Below are positions 1 through 5,709 of a stretch of 8,038 bases of DNA, piece by piece. Position 1 is the first letter of the stretch; each line of letters starts with the position of its first letter. The notes below the pieces were generated by a model that saw only the letters and a list, made by a program, of their open reading frames with translations, did no database searches and had not been told where the DNA came from. This DNA comes from Hyphomicrobiaceae bacterium UBA4118 (lineage in GTDB: Bacteria > Pseudomonadota > Alphaproteobacteria > Rhizobiales > Methyloligellaceae): positions 1 through 8,038 of the forward strand of contig DFXC01000048.1 in NCBI GenBank assembly GCA_002383105.1. Reading direction: 5' to 3'. A program made the translations under genes and the position numbers.

Positions 1-698
1 TCGACATGCTCGGCCGCGCCAAGAAGGTGGTTATCACCAAAGATGACACCACCATCGTCGACGGTGCCGGCAAGAAGACCGACATCGTGGCGCGCGTCGC
101 CCAGATCAAGCAGCAGATCGAGGACACGACCTCAGACTACGACAAGGAAAAGCTGCAGGAGCGGCTTGCCAAGCTCTCCGGCGGCGTCGCCGTCATCAAG
201 GTGGGCGGCGTAACCGAGATGGAGGTGAAGGAGAAGAAGGACCGCGTCGACGATGCGTTGAACGCGACCCGCGCGGCCGTGGAGGAAGGCATCCTGCCCG
301 GCGGCGGCGTGGCTCTACTCCGCAGCCTGAAGGGGCTCGAGACGCTCAAAGCCGCCAATGACGACCAGCAGGTCGGCATCAACATCGTGCGCCGCGCGCT
401 GCAAGCTCCGGCGCGCCAGATCGCCGAGAATGCCGGCGAAGACGGCGCCGTGGTTGTGGGCAAGATCCTCGACAAAGCCGACTATGCCTTCGGCTACAAC
501 GCCCAGACCGGTGAATACGGCAACCTCGTCAAGCAGGGCGTGATCGACCCCGCCAAGGTCGTGCGCACGGCGCTGCAGGATGCGGCCTCCGTCGCGGGCC
601 TCCTCATCACCACCGAGGCCATGGTGGCCGAGAAGCCGAAGAAGCAGGGGTCAGCCCCCGCCATGCCCGGCGGCGGCATGGGCGGCATGGACTTCTAA
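1..698 (+). CDS. groEL: Chaperonin GroEL (60 kDa), C-terminal part, 5' truncated by window edge
   Basis: The frame is open from base 3 and ends at TAA 696-698, giving about 232 residues of a protein that is normally about 545. GroEL forms the cytoplasmic double-ring ATPase that folds proteins with GroES. By alignment with remembered E. coli GroEL, the methionine at base 6 corresponds to about residue 316, so the piece holds the end of the apical domain, the second intermediate segment and the C-terminal equatorial domain. Visible hallmarks are [12 protein letters not shown], then [23 protein letters not shown], which carries the catalytic aspartate (D398 in E. coli; DDALNATR here), then PGGGVALLR of the nucleotide pocket, [16 protein letters not shown], and the flexible tail ending GGGMGGMDF. 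The methionine at base 6 is internal, not the start. groES would be expected upstream, outside the window. A hairpin terminator follows at about 738. The identification is very secure. Confidence 0.98.
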   Translation, partial: DMLGRAKKVVITKDDTTIVDGAGKKTDIVARVAQIKQQIEDTTSDYDKEKLQERLAKLSGGVAVIKVGGVTEMEVKEKKDRVDDALNATRAAVEEGILPGGGVALLRSLKGLETLKAANDDQQVGINIVRRALQAPARQIAENAGEDGAVVVGKILDKADYAFGYNAQTGEYGNLVKQGVIDPAKVVRTALQDAASVAGLLITTEAMVAEKPKKQGSAPAMPGGGMGGMDF

Positions 699-737
699 GT
701 ATGGTTGCGTAAGCGTTTGTAACGATTCGTGTAAATC

Positions 738-769
738 GAGCCGCTCTTCGGGCGCGGCTCTTTGCTTTT
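738..769 (+). terminator. Rho-independent terminator after groEL
   Basis: A perfect 7-bp GC-rich stem, GAGCCGC (738-744) with GCGGCTC (754-760), encloses a 9-base loop containing TTCG and is followed by the T-rich run TTTGCTTTT (761-769). It lies 40 bases after the groEL stop codon. The T tract is interrupted by G and C, so efficiency is uncertain, but position and shape fit the end of the groEL transcript. Confidence 0.8.
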
Positions 770-801
770 GGCTTTGCCCGGAGCCTATCAAATCACTCAT
801 T

Positions 802-895
802 GTCATTGCCCGGCTTGACCGGGCAATCCAGTAACCCCGGTAACTGAGCAAGCGAAGACCATCGGTTACTGGATGCCCGCCTTCGCGGGCATGAC
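802..895. repeat. Composite intergenic palindrome (REP/REPIN-like)
   Basis: Two inverted arms each contain their own hairpin. The left arm (802-835) holds TTGCCCGG/CCGGGCAA (806-813 with 819-826, loop CTTGA). The right arm (865-895) holds ATGCCCGC/GCGGGCAT (873-880 with 885-892, loop CTTC). The arms also pair with each other: GTCAT (802-806) with ATGAC (891-895), and TCCAGTAAC (827-835) with GTTACTGGA (865-873). The whole could fold as a cloverleaf or cruciform around a central loop (836-864). The two arms translate by chance to ARLDRAIQ on the + strand and MPAKAGIQ on the - strand, peptides I recognise as a signature of dispersed alphaproteobacterial palindromic repeats. It sits between the groEL terminator and the DUF72 ribosome-binding site. 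Family membership and copy number cannot be shown from one copy. Confidence 0.85.
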
Positions 896-901
896 GAGGA
901 G
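896..901 (+). promoter_or_regulatory. Shine-Dalgarno of the DUF72 gene, abutting the palindrome
   Basis: GAGGAG lies 9 bases before the ATG at 911 and begins directly after the last base (895) of the palindrome's right arm. It supports the chosen start. Folding of the palindrome in mRNA would place a strong structure immediately upstream of the ribosome-binding site. Confidence 0.6.
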
Positions 902-910
902 CGATCTTTC

Positions 911-1735
911 ATGACGAGGAAGCTTGGGCCGGCACTTGGGAGCATTCGCGTCGGCATCGGCGGCTGGACCTACGAGCCATGGCGCGGCGTGTTCTATCCG
1001 AAGGGCCTGAAGCAGGCTGACGAGCTCGCTTTCGCCAGCAGCAATCTCACCTCCATCGAGATAAACGCCACGCACTATCGGCTGCAGAGCCCGGCGAGCT
1101 TCCGCAAATGGGCCGCTGCCGTACCAGACGGGTTCATTTTCTCCGTCAAAGGCCCGCGGCTTGTCACCCAGCAGAAGGTGCTCGCCGAGACCGGCGCCTT
1201 CATCAGCCGCTTCTTCGACTCAGGCGTACTCGAGCTCGGCGATAAGCTCGGGCCCGTACTCTGGCAATTCCCGCCCTTCAAGCGCTTCGACCAAGCCGAC
1301 TTCGGCAAATTCCTTGAGCACCTCCCGCGCGAGCTCGACGGGCGGAAGCTCAACCACGTCGTCGAGGCTCGCCATGACAGCTTCCGCGACGCCGCCTTCA
1401 TCAAGCTGCTGCGCAGCTTCGGCGTGACGGCGGCGTTTGCCGAGAGCGAGGACTACCCCGCGATCGCCGATCCCACCGGCGATGTCGTTTATGCGCGCTT
1501 GCAGAAGGGCAATGACGCGCTCCCAGCAGCCTATGCGCCAGCGCAGCTCGACAAATGGGCAGACCGTGCGCGCGTTTGGGCAGAAGGGGGCGCGCCAAAC
1601 GATCTTCCACTGGTCGAGGCCGGGCAGAAGCCTGAAGCCAGGCCCCGCGACGTATTCGTCTACTTCATCCATGAAGGGAAGCTGCGCGCTCCTGCCGCAG
1701 CCATGGCGCTCATCGAGCGGCTGGGCAAGAGCTAG
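911..1735 (+). CDS. DUF72 (YecE-like) family protein
   Basis: This 274-residue protein matches the DUF72 family, proteins of about 240-300 residues with a TIM-barrel-like fold and no settled biochemical function. Family landmarks in order are the N-terminal VGIGGWTYEPWRG (residues 14-26), SIEINATHYRL (48-58, the counterpart of the usual SVEFNSTFY), FIFSVKGPRLVT (75-86), LGPVLWQFPP (113-122), VEARHDSF (151-158), YARLQ (194-198) and VFVYFIHEGKLRAPAAA (248-264), which corresponds to the C-terminal strand and helix. No signal peptide or membrane segment is visible, so it is probably cytoplasmic. The ATG at 911 is supported by GAGGAG 9 bases upstream and by the conserved motif starting at about residue 14. 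It follows groEL but is separated from it by a terminator and a palindromic repeat, so it is probably a separate transcript, although no convincing promoter is seen. No hairpin plus T-run follows the stop. Confidence 0.93.
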   Translation: MTRKLGPALGSIRVGIGGWTYEPWRGVFYPKGLKQADELAFASSNLTSIEINATHYRLQSPASFRKWAAAVPDGFIFSVKGPRLVTQQKVLAETGAFISRFFDSGVLELGDKLGPVLWQFPPFKRFDQADFGKFLEHLPRELDGRKLNHVVEARHDSFRDAAFIKLLRSFGVTAAFAESEDYPAIADPTGDVVYARLQKGNDALPAAYAPAQLDKWADRARVWAEGGAPNDLPLVEAGQKPEARPRDVFVYFIHEGKLRAPAAAMALIERLGKS

Positions 1736-1827
1736 CCGCACTCACCCCGCGTCGAAATAGCTGCGGTGGTGCTGGAACCTTCTCCTCCCTAGGCCAATTG
1801 ACATATTAGGCTGACGTGGGAGCATCT

Positions 1828-1834
1828 TAGGAGG
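1828..1834 (+). promoter_or_regulatory. Strong Shine-Dalgarno of the small membrane protein gene
   Basis: TAGGAGG lies 5 bases before the ATG at 1840. It is the best ribosome-binding site in the window and the main reason to trust that the short downstream frame is a real gene with this start. Confidence 0.75.
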
Positions 1835-1839
1835 CTGCC

Positions 1840-2328
1840 ATGGCACACCTCGCAATGAGACGGGAGTATCGCGAAACTGCTCCCAACGACCCGGAAGACC
1901 TGAAAACGCCACGCAACGTCATCCCCACGACAGGACTGCCGGAGGCAAGCCGCGCCGAGCGCATGCAGGCAAGCGAAGTTGGCGTTCATCCAGCAGCGGT
2001 TGAGATCGCGGTCGCCGCTGCGATCTGGTTCCTTGCAGTAACCTGGCTCGCTTTCGCTTCCGGACCAGAGATCGACTATCTGCTCGTCATCGTGACGCTG
2101 TTCTTCGTGATCTTCTTCACGCTCTTCCTGCTGACCGCGTCCTATAGCCTGCATGACAAGCGCTGGCCCGTGCGGGACACGAGCTTTCGCGAGTTCCTCA
2201 ACAGCACCGTCGGTATCGCGACCGGCGATGAGCGTGGACGCGACGTGCTGATCGAGGTTGCGCTCGTGCCGGTCTCGCTTGCTCTCGCGGCGACGCTGAT
2301 CGGTCTTGTTCGGGCGTTCCTGAGTTAG
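1840..2328 (+). CDS. Hypothetical membrane protein, three predicted TM segments
   Basis: I do not recognise a named family. The 162-residue product has a polar, proline-containing N-terminus (residues 1-50) with no signal peptide, then hydrophobic stretches at about 53-73 (VEIAVAAAIWFLAVTWLAFA), 79-101 (a Phe/Leu-rich segment) and 138-157 (IEVALVPVSLALAATLIGLV). Between the second and third is a loop of about 36 residues (102-137) containing DKRWPVRDTSFREFL. This resembles, from general memory only, small uncharacterised membrane proteins of rhizobia whose soluble loop has a W-x-x-x-SFREF/W motif; that likeness is unverified. An excellent Shine-Dalgarno precedes the ATG. The gene ends 20 bases before the convergent cca gene. 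Codon use looks like that of its neighbours. It is probably an inner-membrane protein with the N-terminus in the cytoplasm, but the topology is uncertain. Confidence 0.8.
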   Translation: MAHLAMRREYRETAPNDPEDLKTPRNVIPTTGLPEASRAERMQASEVGVHPAAVEIAVAAAIWFLAVTWLAFASGPEIDYLLVIVTLFFVIFFTLFLLTASYSLHDKRWPVRDTSFREFLNSTVGIATGDERGRDVLIEVALVPVSLALAATLIGLVRAFLS

Positions 2329-2369
2329 CCGGGAAGTATGCGGCGCGCTCAGTCGGCGCTTCTCCCGGC
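2328..2369. terminator. Possible bidirectional hairpin between convergent genes
   Basis: GCCGGGA (2328-2334) can pair with TCCCGGC (2363-2369) across the 20-base gap between the two convergent stop codons (TAG 2326-2328 and, on the - strand, the stop at 2349-2351). There is no T-run on either side and the loop is 28 bases long, so this is only a weak candidate for a shared terminator. Confidence 0.25.
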
Positions 2370-3626
2370 CTTGCCTGCAAGCTTGGCTGCCTTGGCGAGA
2401 AGCTGCTCGCGGTCTTCGGCGAAGCCGCCCTCGATCCAGCCTTGCTCCAGTTCGCGCAAGATATCTCCGATCACCGGTCCCTTGAGGTCGCCGAGCGCCA
2501 TGATATCGGGCCCGCGCACCGGGAACTCGGGGACCTGCCAGCGGTCGGCAAGGGTGAGCGCCTGGCGCCAGCGCGGATCCTCAGGCGAAGCGCCTGCGTC
2601 AGCCCAAGCCATCAGCACATGCGCCTCAAAAATGCACTGACCGAGCCGATAGAGCGCTCGCTTGGCAGCATCTTCGTCCGGCAGCTCTAGCCTTGCATGG
2701 TCGGCCGCACCAAGCTCAAGCAGCGCCAGGGCGGCATTTGAGAGGTGCAAACGTGCGGCAAGACGTGAGGCGTCCTCCGGTACGAACACGGCAAGGGCGG
2801 CGAGCCTCAGCGCGGCATCGAGCGTCAAGCCCTGCGCGGTCTCGATAGCAACCAGCCTCGCGAAGCGCATTAAGCGCGGCGCGCCGCCAAGGACCCCCGT
2901 GAGCAACCCGTAATCGTAAAGCGCCTCGATCGCGCCGAGCGCGCCAGGGGCCACGAGGAGGCGCCGCAGCTCAGCCGCGATCCGCTCAGCCGAGAGCTGA
3001 TCGAGCCCGCCCCTGAGCCTCACCGCGGCTTGCAGCCCCTCCTGGTCGAGTGGGCCTTTGCCGTAATAGGCGTTAAAGCGGAAGAAGCGCAGGATGCGTA
3101 AGTAATCCTCTTTGATGCGGGCCTCGGCATCGCCGATGAAGCGCACGCGGCCGGCGGCAAGATCGGGGTAGCCCCCAAGCGGGTCGAACACCGTGCCGTC
3201 GCTTGCCGCATAGAGCGCGTTCAGCGTGAAATCGCGCCGCCGTGCGTCCTCTTCCCAATTCTCGGTGAATGCGATCGTGGCGCGCCTGCCGAAGGTCTCG
3301 ACGTCGCGCCTGAGCGTGGTCACCTCGAAGGGCACGCTTCCCGCAATCACCGTCACCGTGCCGTGGACGATCCCGGTCGGCACCGCCTTCAATCCCGCTT
3401 CCCTCACAAGCGTCATCACCTTGTCGGGCGGGGCGGTGGTGGCAAGATCGATCTCGGTGACCGGCAACCCGAGCAAAGCGTTGCGCACCGCGCCTCCGAC
3501 CGCACGGGTCTCGACGCCGGGCGCGCCAAGCGCGGCAAAGACGCGCCCCGTCTCCGGCCGCTTCAGCCAGTCGGCATCTTTGAGCGAAGGGGGAGCGGAG
3601 GAGCCCTTTACCGCGTGCTCAGGCAT
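2349..3626 (-). CDS. cca: CCA tRNA nucleotidyltransferase (class II, poly(A) polymerase family)
   Basis: This enzyme adds or repairs the 3'-CCA end of tRNAs from CTP and ATP without a nucleic acid template. The 425-residue length is normal for alphaproteobacterial members. The nucleotidyltransferase head is clear: GGAVRNALLG (residues 44-53), the metal-binding carboxylate motif as EIDLATT (58-64), PTGIVHGTVTV (83-93), FEVTTLRRDV (100-109), and RRDFTLNALYA (130-140), which supplies nucleotide-selecting residues. GRVRFIGDAEARIKEDYLRILRFFRF (159-184) leads into the helical tRNA-binding part with LSAERIAAELRRLL. The first carboxylate is Glu58 rather than the more usual Asp. There is no HD phosphohydrolase domain, as expected for this short form. 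The start at 3626 puts the motifs at normal distances from the N-terminus; its Shine-Dalgarno is weak. The gene begins 11 bases after the DUF6111 stop codon, so the two are almost certainly cotranscribed. Confidence 0.95.
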   Translation of the reverse strand: MPEHAVKGSSAPPSLKDADWLKRPETGRVFAALGAPGVETRAVGGAVRNALLGLPVTEIDLATTAPPDKVMTLVREAGLKAVPTGIVHGTVTVIAGSVPFEVTTLRRDVETFGRRATIAFTENWEEDARRRDFTLNALYAASDGTVFDPLGGYPDLAAGRVRFIGDAEARIKEDYLRILRFFRFNAYYGKGPLDQEGLQAAVRLRGGLDQLSAERIAAELRRLLVAPGALGAIEALYDYGLLTGVLGGAPRLMRFARLVAIETAQGLTLDAALRLAALAVFVPEDASRLAARLHLSNAALALLELGAADHARLELPDEDAAKRALYRLGQCIFEAHVLMAWADAGASPEDPRWRQALTLADRWQVPEFPVRGPDIMALGDLKGPVIGDILRELEQGWIEGGFAEDREQLLAKAAKLAGKAGRSAD

Positions 3627-3637
3627 CGGACCCGCCG

Positions 3638-3898
3638 TCAGTCGATCTCGCCAGGCTTGACGACGCCGTCATCGAGACTCGGCGGATGATAGACGCCACC
3701 GGGCTTGCCGCCTGAGAACTGGATCAGCGTCGCCATGGTGATGAGCAAGAGCCCGCATCCTGCGGCGAGCAGCCACACGACCGGCGCGCCCTGCCAAATG
3801 CCCGCGGGCGCCGCTCCCTTCACCGCGAGCATATAGCCCGCGTAGATCAGAAAGGGCAGCGCGAACAGGAGGATGTCGATCAGCGCGATGCGCAACAT
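3638..3898 (-). CDS. DUF6111 family small membrane protein
   Basis: This 86-residue protein has two hydrophobic segments at about residues 5-25 (ALIDILLFALPFLIYAGYML) and 39-59 (PVVWLLAAGCGLLLITMATL), joined by a short linker with a conserved-looking Trp, and a C-terminal tail YHPPSLDDGVVKPGEID (70-86). The tail pattern (Y-x-P-P-x-x-D-G-x-x-x-P-G) and the two-TM layout match what I recall of DUF6111, a family of unknown function seen beside cca in alphaproteobacteria. It is probably an inner-membrane protein with both ends on the same side. On the - strand an AGAGAGG Shine-Dalgarno candidate (3909-3915) lies 10 bases before the ATG. It is 11 bases upstream of cca and 78 bases downstream of the DUF1285 gene. 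Confidence 0.88.
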   Translation of the reverse strand: MLRIALIDILLFALPFLIYAGYMLAVKGAAPAGIWQGAPVVWLLAAGCGLLLITMATLIQFSGGKPGGVYHPPSLDDGVVKPGEID

Positions 3899-3976
3899 CG
3901 AAGGGCGGCCTCTCTCTGGGAAAACGCGTCCGCACCATAGCGGCGGCAGCTTAACAAAGCGAGTGGCGCTAAGGTC

Positions 3977-4534
3977 TCAGCTCGATGTCGCGGGAAACGG
4001 GAAGAACACCCCACCGCTCCAAACCCCGGCCCTCTCGGGGCCTTGGGGCTCGACCGCCAAGGCCGCGAGCTCGTAATAGACCGGGCGGGCAAGCCGCGCT
4101 CTCAAGCCCCCGCGCACGACGACGAAGGGGATGACGCTCCCCCGAGGTCCCGTTTCGAAGCCGAGAGGATGCTCGCCGTCGGCCGCCACCACGTCGTCCA
4201 CATTGGTACGAAAGGATAGGCGCTGCGCCTCGCCGCTCCCCTCTCGCCACATCTCCACGGCGACGAAGGGCGCGCCCTCGACCTCGATCGACACCTTCTC
4301 GACCGGGGTCACCAGGAAGTAAGCGCCGTCGTCCTCTAGGCGGAGCACCGAGGCGAAGAGCTTGACGAGCCCCGGCCGGAGGATCGGGCTCCCCTGGTAA
4401 TACCAGGTGCCGTCGCGGCCGATCTTGAGCCCGATATCCCCGCAAAAATTAATGTTTGGCAATGCTGCCGAACGCGGTTTGCCGCGGGCCTCCTCAAATG
4501 CTACGAGAACGTCTCTTTCGTCTTGGTCGGGCAT
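3977..4534 (-). CDS. DUF1285 domain-containing protein
   Basis: This 185-residue protein matches DUF1285, a proteobacterial family of about 180-200 residues with no established function. Landmarks are NFCGDIGLKIGRDGTWYYQGSPI (from residue 29), in which the FCGDI and DGTWYY elements are typical; RPGLVKLFASVLRLEDDG (53-70); YFLVTPVEKVSIEVEGAPFVAVEM (72-95); LSFRTNVDD (106-114); RPVYYELAAL; and the C-terminal GVWSGGVFFPF. No signal peptide or membrane segment is visible, so it is likely cytoplasmic. The ATG at 4534 has only a poor Shine-Dalgarno, but the conserved region starts at about residue 29, so this start is reasonable. The stretch coding for residues 25-32 is locally AT-rich. It is the first gene of the leftward operon ahead of DUF6111 and cca, and diverges from moxR. 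Confidence 0.92.
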   Translation of the reverse strand: MPDQDERDVLVAFEEARGKPRSAALPNINFCGDIGLKIGRDGTWYYQGSPILRPGLVKLFASVLRLEDDGAYFLVTPVEKVSIEVEGAPFVAVEMWREGSGEAQRLSFRTNVDDVVAADGEHPLGFETGPRGSVIPFVVVRGGLRARLARPVYYELAALAVEPQGPERAGVWSGGVFFPFPATSS

Positions 4535-4703
4535 CTCTTTATGCCGCTACTGACCTGCCATCTCTGCTCCGCCAGGGAGCCTTGACGCAAGCCGCCCGGA
4601 ACCAACACGATTGTGACCCATTTGCCACTGCAAAGTGCTTCCGTCTCCCGAGGCCATTGGCCCTATAGTCCCTTAAGATCCAGGATCGAGCCAAACTGAA
4701 GCC
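4535..4703. promoter_or_regulatory. Divergent intergenic region between the DUF1285 and moxR operons
   Basis: This 169-base gap separates two head-to-head operons and should hold both promoters. On the + strand, TATAGT (4664-4669) is a plausible -10 box 34 bases before the moxR ATG; no strong -35 box stands at the proper distance (TTCCGT at 4639-4644 would need 19-base spacing). No convincing promoter is seen for the - strand. A small dyad CACT-GCAA-AGTG (4626-4637) lies between. No coding content or RNA gene is recognised. Confidence 0.45.
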
Positions 4704-5702
4704 ATGACAACACTTGCCCCCACCGAGACCCAACTGATCGATCGTATCGAGGAAGTTGGCGCCAAGATCGAGAAAGTGCGCGAGACCACGGCCTCCATCA
4801 TTTTCGGCCAGGAGCGCGTCATCGACCTTGCGCTGATCACGCTTCTGTCCGGCGGCCATGCCCTCCTGATCGGGGTGCCGGGCCTCGCCAAGACGAGCCT
4901 GGTCGAGACCCTTGGCGCCGTGCTTGGCCTCCAAAACAAGCGCATCCAGTTCACCCCCGACCTAATGCCGTCCGACATCGTGGGCTCAGAGGTGCTGGAA
5001 GAAGGCACGGCCGGCCGGCGGAGCTTCCGTTTCGTCGAGGGCCCGATCTTCACCCAGCTGCTGATGGCCGACGAGATCAACCGCGCGAGCCCCAAGACCC
5101 AGTCGGCTCTGCTGCAGGCGATGCAGGAGCACCATGTCACCGTGGCAGGCATTCGCCACGACGTGCCCCGCCCGTTCCATGTGCTCGCCACCCAGAACCC
5201 GCTCGAGCAGGAAGGCACCTATCCCCTGCCCGAAGCCCAGCTCGACCGCTTCCTGTTGCAGATCGACGTCTCCTATCCCGACGCAGCGGCCGAGCGGCGC
5301 ATGCTGTTCGCCACCACCGGCGTCGAGGACCGCGTGCTCAAGACCATCCTCTCGGCCGACGAGTTGATGATCGCGCAGCGGCTGGTGCGGCAGTTGCCCG
5401 TGGGCGACCAGGTGGTCGATGCCATCCTCAAGCTCGTCCGCTCGGCGCGCCCCGGCACCGGCATCGACCAGGAGCTTGACGACATGATCGCCTGGGGGCC
5501 AGGCCCCCGCGCGAGCCAGGCGCTGATGCTCGCCGTCCGCGCCAAGGCGATGATCGAGGGCCGGCTTGCTCCCTCCATCGACGACGTGATCGAGCTTGCC
5601 GAGCCGGTGCTCAAGCACCGCATGGCGCTCACCTTCGCGGCCCGCGCCGAAGGGATGCAGATGAGCGACATGGTGGCGAAGCTCGTTGCGCCGTTAGGGT
5701 GA
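4704..5702 (+). CDS. moxR: MoxR family AAA+ ATPase
   Basis: This 332-residue protein is a typical MoxR ATPase, a cytoplasmic AAA+ protein that works with VWA-domain partners in assembling or activating protein complexes. Motifs are Walker A GVPGLAKTS (residues 57-65, with K63 and T64), the FTPDLMPSDIVGSEVLEE element (83-100), Walker B LLMADEINRA (119-128, with D123 and E124), the MQEHHVTVAG insert (140-149), sensor 1 ATQNPLEQEGTYPLPEAQLDRF (162-183, with N165 and the arginine-finger candidate R182), and sensor 2 GPGPRASQALMLAVRAKA (265-282, R269). All key ATPase residues are present. Its Shine-Dalgarno is weak. A TATAGT -10 candidate lies at 4664-4669. The stop codon overlaps the ribosome-binding site of the following DUF58 gene, so the two are probably translationally coupled. 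The exact MoxR subfamily is not assigned. Confidence 0.96.
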   Translation: MTTLAPTETQLIDRIEEVGAKIEKVRETTASIIFGQERVIDLALITLLSGGHALLIGVPGLAKTSLVETLGAVLGLQNKRIQFTPDLMPSDIVGSEVLEEGTAGRRSFRFVEGPIFTQLLMADEINRASPKTQSALLQAMQEHHVTVAGIRHDVPRPFHVLATQNPLEQEGTYPLPEAQLDRFLLQIDVSYPDAAAERRMLFATTGVEDRVLKTILSADELMIAQRLVRQLPVGDQVVDAILKLVRSARPGTGIDQELDDMIAWGPGPRASQALMLAVRAKAMIEGRLAPSIDDVIELAEPVLKHRMALTFAARAEGMQMSDMVAKLVAPLG

Positions 5703-5704
5703 TC
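5698..5704 (+). promoter_or_regulatory. Shine-Dalgarno supporting a TTG start of the DUF58 gene
   Basis: GGTGATC is a 7-base perfect complement of the 3' end of typical bacterial 16S rRNA (GATCACC). It lies 5 bases before TTG 5710 and contains the moxR stop codon TGA (5700-5702). It decides the DUF58 start and suggests that ribosomes terminating on moxR re-initiate on the next gene. Confidence 0.65.
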
Positions 5705-5709
5705 TGAGC

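Noticed and set aside
866..1075. - strand open frame ending in MPAKAGIQ, and a + strand frame (580-834) ending in ARLDRAIQ
   Set aside because: Both ends are chance translations of the palindromic repeat; the rest overlaps DUF72 or groEL out of frame.
1220..1741. 173-codon open frame on the - strand opposite the DUF72 gene
   Set aside because: It is antisense to a well-supported family protein, has no recognisable motif, and is the sort of long shadow frame expected in GC-rich DNA.
1798..1828. TTGACA (1798-1803) as a -35 box for the small membrane protein gene
   Set aside because: A -10 box at normal spacing is not evident, and transcription would start at or beyond the Shine-Dalgarno at 1828-1834, removing it from the mRNA.
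4456..4668. 70-codon + strand frame across the DUF1285 start and the intergenic gap
   Set aside because: It has no Shine-Dalgarno or recognisable product, and half of it is antisense to DUF1285.
5494..5508. Perfect palindrome GGGGGCC-A-GGCCCCC inside moxR
   Set aside because: It encodes the conserved sensor-2 stretch WGPGPR; Gly/Pro codons in GC-rich DNA readily give such symmetry.
4986..5618. 210-codon - strand frame opposite moxR
   Set aside because: It is antisense to a protein with complete AAA+ motifs, and its His/Gly/Leu-rich content is typical of a mirrored frame.
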